Origin: Ignavibacteriales bacterium
GTDB lineage: Bacteria; Bacteroidota; Ignavibacteria; Ignavibacteriales; Ignavibacteriaceae
NCBI GenBank assembly: GCA_027349615.1
Contig: DAIEML010000072.1
Coordinates: 1 to 9,799 of the forward strand
Reading direction: 5' to 3'
Length of the DNA: 9,799 bases
The notes beneath the pieces are model-generated. The model had not been told where the DNA came from. It searched no databases and saw only the letters and a list, made by a program, of their open reading frames with translations. Position numbers and translations under genes: made by a program. Positions 1 through 7,710 of the stretch are shown in pieces (within the stretch, counting starts at the first letter, position 1; every line of letters starts with the position of its first letter).

Positions 1-1
1 G

Positions 2-40
2 GCATTAAACAGCTTTTATGCAGCAACGCAATCAAAATAA
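2..40 (+). CDS. C-terminal end of an upstream ORF (partial, unidentified)
   Basis: Reading frame 2 is open from the window edge and ends at a TAA (38-40). The twelve visible residues read ALNSFYAATQSK. The stop lies directly before and partly within the AAGGAGG of the next gene, the usual layout for the end of an upstream cistron. The piece is too short to assign. In the family to which the next gene belongs, a GH18-like domain normally precedes the deacetylase, so this could be the end of a separate GH18-type gene or the upstream part of a frameshifted fusion. Frame 1 is also open to the edge, so the assignment is uncertain. Confidence 0.4.
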   Translation, partial: ALNSFYAATQSK

Positions 41-45
41 GGAGG
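39..45 (+). promoter_or_regulatory. Perfect Shine-Dalgarno site AAGGAGG
   Basis: AAGGAGG lies six bases before the ATG at 52, the ideal spacing. It decides the start of the deacetylase-glycosyltransferase gene. It stands out because none of the other genes with a visible start has a convincing Shine-Dalgarno site. Confidence 0.75.
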
Positions 46-51
46 AAAGAT

Positions 52-2043
52 ATGAAAGGCGCAAAAGCATTAACAATTACTTTTGATGACGGCCCAAGCG
101 CTGAATACACTCCGCAGATATTAGATGAATTAAAGAAGTTGAATGTTCACGCAACTTTTTTTGAAATAGGCGAGAACATAGAAAAAAATCCATCGCTTGT
201 AAAAAGAATTTGGGATGAAGGAAATTTTATAGGCAACCACACATTTACTCATCCGAATATTGGAGCGGTTGGCGATAGACGCGCAAGGCTTGAATTAAAT
301 ACAACTCAGCGGGCAATCCAAAGTATACTCGGAAGATCATCAATACTCTTCCGCCCTCCGTATAATGCCGATGCCGAGCCTGTCAGTGCTGAAGAAGTAA
401 AGCCGATAATTGATGCATCATCGCTTGGATACATTACAATTGGCGAACTAATTGATCCGCAAGATTGGAATTTATGGAAGACAGATGAGAACGGAAATCA
501 AATTCGCAGAACTGTCGATGATATTGTTCAATCAATTTTTCAGCAGGTAAAAAGCATTCAAGGGAAGGTTATTCTTCTTCATGACGGCGGCGGCGATAGA
601 TCGAATACAGTTAAGGCGCTTGATATTATTGTACCGGCTTTAAGAAAAGAAGGTTATAAGTTTGTTGATATAACTGAAATTGTCGGCCAGAGCCGCGATA
701 AGATTATGCCCACGTTAAGCGCAAAAGATCAAGTGCTTATCGGATTAGACAAACCGATGTTCAACACCATTTTTACTTTCGAAAGAATTTTAGGATACGC
801 ATTCATCATTGCAATCATTCTTGGAATCGCACGGGTGTTATTCATTACATTTCTTGCTTTAATTAAAAAAATAAAATGCAGAAAGAAAATTTTTAATAAT
901 GATTACAAACCTGCCGTAAGCGTTATAATTGCTGCTTATAACGAAGAAAAAGTAATAAGCAAAACTATCAACAGCGTTTTGAAAAATGACTATCCTAATC
1001 TTGAAGTAATAATTGTTGATGACGGTTCAACTGACAAAACGTTTGAAGAAGTTAAAAATAATTTTAGTGCAGATGAAAGAATAAAATTAATTCGTCAAGC
1101 AAATTCAGGAAAAGCTGCGGCGCTTAATAATGCAATGATAAACGCACAAGGTGAAATTTTAATCAGTCTTGATGCCGATACTCAGATTTCCAAGGAATCA
1201 ATTTCTCTTTTAGTAAGGCATTTTGAAGATCAAAAGATTGGTGCAGTTGCCGGCAATGTTAAAGTAGGCAACAGAATTAATTTAATAACCCGCTGGCAGG
1301 CAATTGAATATATCACCAGTCAAAATATAGATCGACAAGGCTATTCACTTCTGAATGCAATTACTGTTGTTCCTGGTGCAATTGGTGCTTGGAGGAAAAA
1401 AGCAATTCAGAGTGCAGGCGGATATATTCCCGATACTCTTGCTGAAGATATGGATTTAACCTGGCGGTTAAGAAGAAATAATTGGAAAGTTGATACTGAA
1501 AATAAAGCCATTGGTTTTACTGAAGCTCCAGATTCGATAAAAACATTTTTCAAGCAGCGCTTCAGATGGTCGTTCGGAACTCTTCAATGTTTATGGAAAC
1601 ACAGGAATGCACTTTTCAATTACGGCTGGTTTGGATGGCTTGCACTGCCGTCGCTTTGGATTTTCCAAATTCTTTTTCAGATAATTGCGCCATTAGTTGA
1701 TATTCAAATCACCTATACATTGTTTCAATTTTTCAGGGCTTGGATTATGCAAGGGCATTTCACTCAAGACTGGCAGCCGCTGCCGCAAACTTTACAGCTT
1801 TTAGAACAAACAGCTTTCTTTTACGTTTTACTTTTTCTGATTGAATTTATCGGCGCATTCATCGCATTTAAATTTGATAAAGAAAAGCTGAGACTTCTTT
1901 GGTGGCTTTTCCTTCAAAGATTTGTTTACCGGCAATTGATGTACGCTGTAATTTGGAAATCAGTTTCATCTGCGTTTGTTGGAAGAAAGCAAGGCTGGGG
2001 AAAGCTTCAAAGGAAAGCTACAGTTACTGCTTCTAACAAATAA
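52..2043 (+). CDS. Polysaccharide deacetylase (NodB) - family 2 glycosyltransferase fusion
   Basis: This bifunctional membrane protein of 663 residues is likely to synthesise and N-deacetylate a beta-linked amino-sugar polymer. Residues about 5-215 are a NodB deacetylase (CE4): TFDDGP at 10-15 with catalytic and metal Asp12/Asp13, the metal pair His63/His67 in HTFTHP, RPPY at 101-104, and LLHDGGGDRS near 175-184 with His177. A membrane helix (about 245-270) is followed by a very basic stretch (IKKIKCRKK), which puts the next part in the cytoplasm. Residues about 285-510 are a processive GT2 domain: VDDGSTD 322-328, DAD 374-376, EDMD 465-468 and QRFRW 502-506. At least two more helices follow (about 525-550 and 581-605). 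Relatives I know are longer and begin with a membrane helix and a GH18-like domain. Both are absent here, and no signal peptide precedes the deacetylase. The AAGGAGG site supports the ATG at 52, although the frame stays open to the window edge. Functional class is secure; the polymer is inferred. Confidence 0.9.
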   Translation: MKGAKALTITFDDGPSAEYTPQILDELKKLNVHATFFEIGENIEKNPSLVKRIWDEGNFIGNHTFTHPNIGAVGDRRARLELNTTQRAIQSILGRSSILFRPPYNADAEPVSAEEVKPIIDASSLGYITIGELIDPQDWNLWKTDENGNQIRRTVDDIVQSIFQQVKSIQGKVILLHDGGGDRSNTVKALDIIVPALRKEGYKFVDITEIVGQSRDKIMPTLSAKDQVLIGLDKPMFNTIFTFERILGYAFIIAIILGIARVLFITFLALIKKIKCRKKIFNNDYKPAVSVIIAAYNEEKVISKTINSVLKNDYPNLEVIIVDDGSTDKTFEEVKNNFSADERIKLIRQANSGKAAALNNAMINAQGEILISLDADTQISKESISLLVRHFEDQKIGAVAGNVKVGNRINLITRWQAIEYITSQNIDRQGYSLLNAITVVPGAIGAWRKKAIQSAGGYIPDTLAEDMDLTWRLRRNNWKVDTENKAIGFTEAPDSIKTFFKQRFRWSFGTLQCLWKHRNALFNYGWFGWLALPSLWIFQILFQIIAPLVDIQITYTLFQFFRAWIMQGHFTQDWQPLPQTLQLLEQTAFFYVLLFLIEFIGAFIAFKFDKEKLRLLWWLFLQRFVYRQLMYAVIWKSVSSAFVGRKQGWGKLQRKATVTASNK

Positions 2044-2063
2044 TCAGCAGACTTTTTTAACTG
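2021..2063 (+). terminator. Possible weak terminator spanning the convergent stop codons
   Basis: CTGCT (2027-2031) can pair with AGCAG (2046-2050) around a 14-base loop, followed by ACTTTTTT (2051-2058). An outer pair CAGTTA (2021-2026) with TAACTG (2058-2063) could extend the stem across an unequal bulge. It would end the plus-strand transcript inside the coding end of both genes. The inner stem is only five base pairs, so this is weak. Confidence 0.3.
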
Positions 2064-3360
2064 CCTCAATAACTTTTTTATGAACCTCCGGATGAAACGG
2101 GCTCGGCACTAATTCATTTTCATCGGCAAGCAATGAGATAACTTCGGCAGCAGCAATTTTCATTTCTGAAGTTATTCGTCTTGCATTTTTTTCTAAAGCA
2201 GCTTTGAACAATCCCGGATAAGCAAGAGCGTTATTAATGCTTTTTCCATCCGAAGCAAAAGCAGCTCCGGCATTTAATGCTTCTTCGGGAAAGATTTCTG
2301 GAACAGGATTTGAAAGCGCTAAAATAATTTGCCCTTTCCTAATCATCTCCGGTTTTATCAAACCAACAACACCGGTTGTTGTTATTACAATTTCCGATTG
2401 ATTGATTGCATCGTTGAGCTCTGCGGTTTTACCTCCAAGTTTTTCCAACCGATTTCTTGAATCTTCGTTTATATCGCTGCCGATAACTTTCAATCCGTAA
2501 TCAATTAAAAGCCTAGCAATGCCTAATCCGGCGGCGCCAAGGCCAATTTGTGCGGCTTTGAGATTTTTATCTTTCAGATGGCCGGTTTGCTTAAGAGCGC
2601 TGATAACAGCGGCTAAAACAACTGTCGCTGTTCCATGCTGATCATCGTGCATCACAGGTTTGTTTAATCTTTTTATCAACTCGTTTTCAATATAAAAACA
2701 ATCCGGAATTCGGATGTCTTCAAGATGAATTCCGCCGAAAGTTTGAGAAACTTTTTCTACTGTATTTATAAATTCATCAGGATCTTTTGTATCAACCAAA
2801 ATTGGTGTCGCACTTATCCCAACAAACTGATCGTAGATAACAGCTTTCCCTTCCATCACCGGCATTGCTGGTAGAACTCCGATATCTCCCAAACCAAGTA
2901 CCCTTGTTCCGTTAGTAAATATTCCAACACTGTTTGAGATGCTTGTATAATCTCTTGCTTTTGCAGGATCAGATTTTATTTCCTGCGAAATGCGAGCAAC
3001 TCCAGGTGTGTATATATAGCGCAAATCCCAAATTGTATTTACATCAGTTTTTCTTCCTGAATGAATTTTTCCGCCTTTGTGCCTTTCATAAACTAAATCT
3101 TTGTAAGAAATAATTTGTGCTTCGGTTTTTTCATTTATTGCCTTGATTAAATTTTTCAAATTTTCTTCATCAAAAACAGAAACCGTAATTGTACGAAGCG
3201 AATATGTTTTACCAACCCAATCCGTTTTTATTTCGCCGACAATTGCGCTTTCCTCGCCGATAACCGTAAGCAGCTTTCCAAGTGCTCCAGGCTTGTGTAT
3301 AGACTTTATTTCAAATTGAATATCCCATTCTGGGATAATTGGTTTCTTTTCCATAAACAT
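2044..3360 (-). CDS. Malic enzyme with N-terminal ACT domain
   Basis: Cytoplasmic malic enzyme of 438 residues: oxidative decarboxylation of malate to pyruvate and CO2 with NAD(P) and a divalent metal (Mn or Mg). Residues about 13-88 look like an ACT domain (KPGALGKLLTVIGEE), a small-molecule regulatory fold. The catalytic part follows: YTPGVA with Tyr117, GLGDIG 156-161, EGKAVIYDQF with Lys172, HLEDI with metal ligands Glu214/Asp215, and HDDQHGT with Asp239/Asp240. The Rossmann loop GLGAAG is at 273-278 and SNPVPE at 350-355. An acidic residue (Asp296) near the end of the second Rossmann strand hints at NAD rather than NADP, but the hint is weak. ACT-malic enzymes are known, for example Bacillus YtsJ. 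There is no Shine-Dalgarno site; ATG codons at 3360 and 3354 are both possible starts. Its stop codon abuts that of the convergent gene. It may share transcripts with the photolyase 71 bp upstream or use its own promoter. Confidence 0.93.
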   Translation of the reverse strand: MFMEKKPIIPEWDIQFEIKSIHKPGALGKLLTVIGEESAIVGEIKTDWVGKTYSLRTITVSVFDEENLKNLIKAINEKTEAQIISYKDLVYERHKGGKIHSGRKTDVNTIWDLRYIYTPGVARISQEIKSDPAKARDYTSISNSVGIFTNGTRVLGLGDIGVLPAMPVMEGKAVIYDQFVGISATPILVDTKDPDEFINTVEKVSQTFGGIHLEDIRIPDCFYIENELIKRLNKPVMHDDQHGTATVVLAAVISALKQTGHLKDKNLKAAQIGLGAAGLGIARLLIDYGLKVIGSDINEDSRNRLEKLGGKTAELNDAINQSEIVITTTGVVGLIKPEMIRKGQIILALSNPVPEIFPEEALNAGAAFASDGKSINNALAYPGLFKAALEKNARRITSEMKIAAAEVISLLADENELVPSPFHPEVHKKVIEAVKKVC

Positions 3361-3372
3361 TAATAAATTATA

Positions 3373-3403
3373 TTTATAATAAAGATTGCGAAAAAAGTAA
3401 CAA
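3373..3403 (-). promoter_or_regulatory. Candidate promoter of the malic enzyme gene
   Basis: Read on the minus strand, TTGTTA (3403-3398) is followed after 18 bases by TTATAA (3379-3374), or after 19 by TATAAA. This resembles a sigma-70 type promoter. Transcription would begin only about 5-10 bases before the first ATG (3360), giving a very short leader, which would fit a start at either ATG. The region is AT-rich, so chance matches are likely. Confidence 0.35.
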
Positions 3404-3413
3404 TATATTTTTC

Positions 3414-3432
3414 AAAAATGAAATTCATTTTT
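3414..3432. repeat. 19-base AT-rich palindrome at the end of the photolyase gene
   Basis: AAAAATGAA (3414-3422) and TTCATTTTT (3424-3432) are perfect inverted arms around a single base, ending on the photolyase stop codon. It could form a weak hairpin in the photolyase transcript, but it has one G-C pair per side and no clean U-tract after it on the minus strand. It may be a weak 3'-end structure or a protein site; composition alone could also produce it. Confidence 0.35.
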
Positions 3433-4790
3433 CATGAGATTTCCTTTCTCTTTTGAAATTTTTTAATGTATTGTTCGATATTAAATTTCCTTTTGCAGCC
3501 ATTGCGGTTCATATAACGAATTTTGCCAAATACCGGGCGTTCATTCCATGCCCTATCATGAACACCGCCAATTGCCCATGCGCAGCCTGCATAACCATTT
3601 GGATCGCGACCATCAAGTTCATATTTATCATTTAAATAAATTGCAATTCTTAATGCTTCTTCCGGAGTTTCGCTCCATTCTAAAATTTTCTTTGCCCAGT
3701 ACATCCGCATATAACCATGCATTTTCCCGGTATTTATTAATTCAATTTGAGCAGCATTCCATAGGTCTTCGTGAGTTTTTGCGTTTTCAAATTCTTTTGA
3801 TGAATAAACAAATTCGCGTTCATCTTTTCTGTGTTCATTTAAAGTTTTTTTTGCCCATGGCTGAAATCCATCAAACAAATCGTAGTTAGAATTGTAGTAA
3901 CAAAAATTATCAGCTAATTCCCGGCGCACAATTAATTCTTCTAGAAATGATTCTTTAAGATTATGCGGAATTACAATTTGCTCTAATGTTAAAGCAATCC
4001 TTTGAGCTGAAAGCTGCCCAAAGTGCAGATAAGGTGAAAGATTTGATTGTGAATTTTTTGTCGGATCATTTCTTTCAACATCGTATTTAAATATTTTTCC
4101 AGAAAAAAAAATTTTCAAAGCTTTTTTTGCAGCAGATTCACCTGGCTTAATCCAATCAACTTCTTTAATTGAAAAATCTATCTTTAATTTTTTCAGCAAC
4201 CCATTCCAATCAGTTTTAGATTGTAATATCGGCAAGAAATTTTTCATTATTTTTAATTCTGGAAATTCTTCTAAAAAATCTGGCAAAGCTCTATGAATTT
4301 TCGGCCTGATTGTATATGCGCCGTATTCTTCCTTTTTTGAAACATAAAAGCATGGAACAATATTGTGAGCATCAACTTCATATAAAGGAATTTTAATTTT
4401 CGATTTGATTTTATTTTTCCACTCTCTTTTTATTTTTAACGGATCAAAATCCGTCACTAAAATTCCTGCATCAGTTTCTTCAATCAAATTTGGAATTGTT
4501 TTCAGAGGCTCGCCGGTTAAAAGGATAAAATGGATTTTATACTTAGTTAAATTTTTTTCAACTTCTTGAAGTCCCTTCAGCATGAATCCATATTGTCGGA
4601 TGGTTGCGCCCAGAAATTTATTAACAAGATTAAAAACAACAATCAGCGGTTGATTATTTTTAATTGCAAGTTCTTGTGAAAATATTAGCGCCCAATTATC
4701 ATTTACTCTTTGATCACGGCTCATCCAATAGATTACTGGTCCAGATTTTTCTCCACCATTATTTAGTAATCTGATTCTATTAGAATTCAT
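3432..4790 (-). CDS. phr: Class II CPD photolyase (deoxyribodipyrimidine photo-lyase)
   Basis: FAD enzyme of 452 residues, full length for class II, that uses light to split cyclobutane pyrimidine dimers in DNA. The antenna-domain start VIYWMSRDQRVNDNWAL (from about residue 19) is the class II signature. SNLSPYLHFGQ (239-249) is part of the FAD-binding region. The C-terminal FAD/DNA-binding half carries VRRELADNF (278-286), LWNAAQ (333-338), GKMHGYMRMYWAKK (345-358), LNDKYELDGRDPNGY (376-390) and GGVHDRAW (398-405). The tryptophans in these motifs (for example Trp355, Trp395 and Trp405) are candidates for the electron-transfer chain, although I did not align them. It starts 40 bp after the universal stress protein gene on the same strand, so cotranscription with the manganese genes is plausible. 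ATG start without a Shine-Dalgarno site. I see no defects. Confidence 0.95.
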   Translation of the reverse strand: MNSNRIRLLNNGGEKSGPVIYWMSRDQRVNDNWALIFSQELAIKNNQPLIVVFNLVNKFLGATIRQYGFMLKGLQEVEKNLTKYKIHFILLTGEPLKTIPNLIEETDAGILVTDFDPLKIKREWKNKIKSKIKIPLYEVDAHNIVPCFYVSKKEEYGAYTIRPKIHRALPDFLEEFPELKIMKNFLPILQSKTDWNGLLKKLKIDFSIKEVDWIKPGESAAKKALKIFFSGKIFKYDVERNDPTKNSQSNLSPYLHFGQLSAQRIALTLEQIVIPHNLKESFLEELIVRRELADNFCYYNSNYDLFDGFQPWAKKTLNEHRKDEREFVYSSKEFENAKTHEDLWNAAQIELINTGKMHGYMRMYWAKKILEWSETPEEALRIAIYLNDKYELDGRDPNGYAGCAWAIGGVHDRAWNERPVFGKIRYMNRNGCKRKFNIEQYIKKFQKRKEIS

Positions 4791-4830
4791 TTTTTAAATT
4801 TTATTTTTAGAAATGATTTTCCGCAAAAAA

Positions 4831-5748
4831 TTATTGTTTTACTGGAACAAGAAGTAGAGGAATTTTACTTGCCTTACTAATCTTTGGCGTAATGCTTCCT
4901 TCCCAAAACGCATCTGCGCCTTTTTTACCATGAGTTGCAAGAATTATTAAATCAGATTTGAAGCGTTTTGATGTTTCTATTATTGCGCTAGCCGGATCGT
5001 TCCTTAGTGAGCCCGTAGTAACTTTTAAATTTTGCTTTACAAGATTCTCTTTCAGCTTATTTAAATATTCTTCAGTATCTCCAACAATCATATCCATCAT
5101 TTTTGAAGTCGTTCCAGGCAGCAAACGATTGGCCGCTGTAAAACCACCAGACATATTTCCGAATTGAGGAATAGCTGAGAATAGATGTATAGAAGCTCCA
5201 CACAGCTTTGCAATTACTGCTGCAAAATCCAAAACATTTTCGTGTTCCGGATTTCCATCAAGAGGGATTAAAAAATTTTCAAATTTACAGTCTGAAATTT
5301 TTGAGCCCAATAAAGGATTTATAAGCAATACCGGAGTAGCACCAAGAGAAATTACTTGCTGTGCAATTGATCCAAAAAGTAAATGGTGAATTCCACTGCT
5401 GCCGTGAGTACACAAAACAACTAAATCTTGATTTAACTCCTTTGAATGTTCTGAAATACTTTTAGCAACATTTTTAACACTCGTTTCATGAACGTGCAAG
5501 TTAACATGAATGTTTTTAAAAATATCCAATGATGAAATTGATTTTAAATACTTTTCTGCTTGAACCGGTTTCGTAAGATGCTGCTGCCCATGGATTTTTT
5601 CAGGCGCATCAGTTTCAATTATATGAAGCAACGTGACAGATACATTTAATTTTATTGCAAGCTGTGCAGTAATCGGAAGTACAGACTCAGCTAACGATGA
5701 GCCATCAAGCGGAACTAATAAATTTTTTATGATTAAATTATCCAACAA
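4831..5748 (-). CDS. Tandem-domain universal stress protein (UspA family)
   Basis: Soluble cytoplasmic protein of 305 residues made of two Usp domains, about 6-135 and 147-304. Each opens with the strand-loop (L/I)(V/I)PLDG (domain 1 LLVPLDGSS at 10-18, domain 2 FLIPLDGNP at 149-157). Each ends with the ATP-binding loop: THGSSGIHHLLFGS (104-117) and THGKKGADAFWEGS (262-275). The HG-9x-GS core of the nucleotide motif is intact in both, but the first Gly of the G-2x-G-9x-G(S/T) pattern is Cys103 or Ala261. Usp proteins support survival under oxidative, starvation or DNA-damage stress, usually as ATP-binding regulators. No ATG is available near the start; two consecutive TTG codons (5748 and 5745) fall inside the end of mntH, giving an 11- or 8-base overlap and implying translational coupling to the transporter. 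The exact start is uncertain; the family call is secure. Confidence 0.92.
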   Translation of the reverse strand: MLDNLIIKNLLVPLDGSSLAESVLPITAQLAIKLNVSVTLLHIIETDAPEKIHGQQHLTKPVQAEKYLKSISSLDIFKNIHVNLHVHETSVKNVAKSISEHSKELNQDLVVLCTHGSSGIHHLLFGSIAQQVISLGATPVLLINPLLGSKISDCKFENFLIPLDGNPEHENVLDFAAVIAKLCGASIHLFSAIPQFGNMSGGFTAANRLLPGTTSKMMDMIVGDTEEYLNKLKENLVKQNLKVTTGSLRNDPASAIIETSKRFKSDLIILATHGKKGADAFWEGSITPKISKASKIPLLLVPVKQ

Positions 5749-7042
5749 ACAGAACCTGATATATTAAATAAATATTTAATAAAATAATTAAAGCAGCAAT
5801 AAAAGTTACTGCAAAAGTAGTTATTTTTTTATTAACAAGAATTCCCATAATATCTTTTTGGCTTGTGAATTTTACTAATGGAATTATCGCAAACGGAAGG
5901 CCAAAACTTAATATTACCTGGCTAATTACCAATGTTCTAGTTGTATCAAATCCAATTGCAATAACCGCAAGAGATGGAATAATTGTAACTAATCTTCTTA
6001 ACCAAATTGGAATATGTTTGTGCAAAAAACCTTGCATCATAACTTGTCCGGCGCTGGTTCCAACTGTTGATGATGATAAGCCTGATGCTAATAATGAAAT
6101 TGCAAATATCCAGCTTGCAGCTTTTCCAAGGAGCGGCACTAAAGTAAGATGTGCTTGTTCAATTGAAGCAACATTTGAATATCCGTGCTGATGAAATGTT
6201 GTCGCCGCCATAATCAGCATAGCCATGTTTACTAGACTTGCAATTCCCATAGCAATTGTTACATCTAAAATTTCAAAACGAAAAAGCTTTTTAAGTTTCG
6301 AAGGATTTTTTACAATAATTCTTTGCTGAGTTAATGCTGAATGAAGAAATATCGCGTGCGGCATAACAGTGGCGCCGAGAATTCCAGTCGCTAGTATAAT
6401 GCTTTCGGTTCCGGAAAATTGCGGTACAAATGAATGATAAAAAATTGTTTTTATATTTGGTTTATCAAGAATTGTTTCCAATAGATAACTTAATGCAATT
6501 ATACTTACTAAAACGGTTATGGCAATTTCAAGCGGACGAAATCCATAACGTTCCAAACCTAAAATTAAAAAAGTACAAATTGCTGTTAAAATTCCGCCGA
6601 CAATCAAAGGAAAACCGAACAGTAGATTAAAGCCTAAAGCCGCACCAAGAAATTCAGCAAGATCCGTTGCCATTGCAACTAATTCCATTAATGACCACAT
6701 AATATAAACGGTAGGTTTGCTGAAATTGTTTCTGCAATGCTCTGCTAAATTTTTCCCTGTTGCAATTCCTAACTTAGCTGACAGAGATTGGAGAAGCATT
6801 GCCATCAAATTGCTAATGAGTATTACCCACAGCAATGTAAATCCAAATTCTGCCCCACCTTGTATATTAGTTGCAAAATTTCCCGGATCAACATAAGCTA
6901 CGCTTGCAATAAAAGCCGGACCGAGAAATGGAATTAATCTCTTGATCAATCCTTTACCGGAGTTACCAGACAAAGCGGCTTCCGCAGAATTTCTAGTTTT
7001 ATCATCAGTTTGTACAAGTGCGGGTGTGATTAAATTTTTCAT
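5738..7042 (-). CDS. mntH: Nramp-family Mn2+/H+ symporter MntH
   Basis: Inner-membrane, proton-coupled importer of Mn2+ (and often Fe2+), 434 residues with about eleven hydrophobic segments. The helix-1 motif DPGN (52-55) supplies metal ligands Asp52 and Asn55. The helix-6 motif ATVMPHAIFLHS (214-225) supplies Ala214 carbonyl and Met217, the soft-metal selector of Nramp proteins. Also conserved are ATDLAEFLGAALG (115-127) and SSSTVGTSAGQVMMQGF (313-329). The first ~30 residues are polar and cytoplasmic. It starts 14 bp after the DtxR/MntR-like regulator gene, and its end overlaps the stress-protein start, so all three are probably on one transcript that manganese represses. ATG start, no Shine-Dalgarno site. 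Substrate Mn rather than Fe is inferred from family and context. Confidence 0.94.
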   Translation of the reverse strand: MKNLITPALVQTDDKTRNSAEAALSGNSGKGLIKRLIPFLGPAFIASVAYVDPGNFATNIQGGAEFGFTLLWVILISNLMAMLLQSLSAKLGIATGKNLAEHCRNNFSKPTVYIMWSLMELVAMATDLAEFLGAALGFNLLFGFPLIVGGILTAICTFLILGLERYGFRPLEIAITVLVSIIALSYLLETILDKPNIKTIFYHSFVPQFSGTESIILATGILGATVMPHAIFLHSALTQQRIIVKNPSKLKKLFRFEILDVTIAMGIASLVNMAMLIMAATTFHQHGYSNVASIEQAHLTLVPLLGKAASWIFAISLLASGLSSSTVGTSAGQVMMQGFLHKHIPIWLRRLVTIIPSLAVIAIGFDTTRTLVISQVILSFGLPFAIIPLVKFTSQKDIMGILVNKKITTFAVTFIAALIILLNIYLIYQVLFVG

Positions 7043-7056
7043 CTTTTATAATTTTC

Positions 7057-7710
7057 TTAAATCTCGATGAAAACATTTTGCGCAAGATTGTTGCTGATAT
7101 TCCACGGCTTTCCTTTAATTACAACTTCCATTGATTTATCAAACATACGTTTCTTCTTAACTAAAATTTTTTCTTGAAGCTTGATTCCGAGTTCTGAAAT
7201 ATAGCCTAGAAATTTTTCATCAAAATCATTAACACGGATTACTTTCCCGGATTCACCTTCTTTCATTTCAGAAAGCGGTCTGTGTTTTTTTAGTTTCGGA
7301 ATTTTCCCTTCTTTGGATGGAATCGGATCTCCATGCGGATCGTACTCCGGATAATCGAGAATTATTTCTAAACGATTAATTAAATCATCGGATGAAGAGT
7401 GTTCAAGCCTGTTGGCTTCATCGTGTACCTTGTCCCACGGCATTCCAACAATTTGATTTAAAAAAACTTCCCATATTCGATGCCTCCGAACCATATTTCT
7501 TGCATAGCTTTCGCCTTCAATAGTTAGTTTTATTCCTTTATATCGTTCGTAAATTATGTAGCCGTCTCTTGAAAGCTTTTTCAACATATCAGTAACTGCT
7601 GCGTTGGAAACAGAAAGTTTTTTAGCAATTAAATTTGATTTTATTTCACCGTCAGAGTTTTGGTTTTTGAAAATGATGCCGAGATAATCTTCTTTCGAAA
7701 TATTTTTCAT
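7057..7710 (-). CDS. mntR: DtxR/MntR-family metal-dependent transcriptional repressor
   Basis: Cytoplasmic metal-sensing repressor of 217 residues, the usual length of the three-domain DtxR type. Residues 1-65 are a winged helix (SNAAVTDMLKKLSRDG as the recognition region). Residues ~66-135 form the dimerisation and metal domain (RRHRIWE, VHDEANRLEH, DPHGDPIP). Residues ~145-217 are an SH3/FeoA-like domain. By alignment from memory with DtxR, the ancillary ligands correspond to His77, Glu81 and His96. The primary site has Asp8 (Met10 in DtxR, Asp8 in B. subtilis MntR), Glu103 and His104, but Asn100 replaces the DtxR Cys102 or MntR Glu99. Asp8 and the adjacent mntH suggest manganese sensing. 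I chose the ATG at 7710; an in-frame TTG at 7761 would add 17 residues but would place the operator-like repeat inside the gene. Confidence 0.9.
   Translation of the reverse strand: MKNISKEDYLGIIFKNQNSDGEIKSNLIAKKLSVSNAAVTDMLKKLSRDGYIIYERYKGIKLTIEGESYARNMVRRHRIWEVFLNQIVGMPWDKVHDEANRLEHSSSDDLINRLEIILDYPEYDPHGDPIPSKEGKIPKLKKHRPLSEMKEGESGKVIRVNDFDEKFLGYISELGIKLQEKILVKKKRMFDKSMEVVIKGKPWNISNNLAQNVFIEI

Noticed and set aside
3453..3889. Two overlapping plus-strand ORFs of 60 and 113 codons
   Set aside because: They lie opposite the strongly conserved photolyase gene, have no recognisable domain and no ribosome binding site.
4791..4830. Possible terminator between the stress-protein and photolyase genes
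   Set aside because: Only A/T runs and imperfect pairing; no GC-containing stem before a U-tract.
4958..6630. Plus-strand ORFs at 4958-5167, 5865-6191 and 6430-6630
   Set aside because: Antisense shadows of the stress-protein and mntH genes, with no family resemblance.
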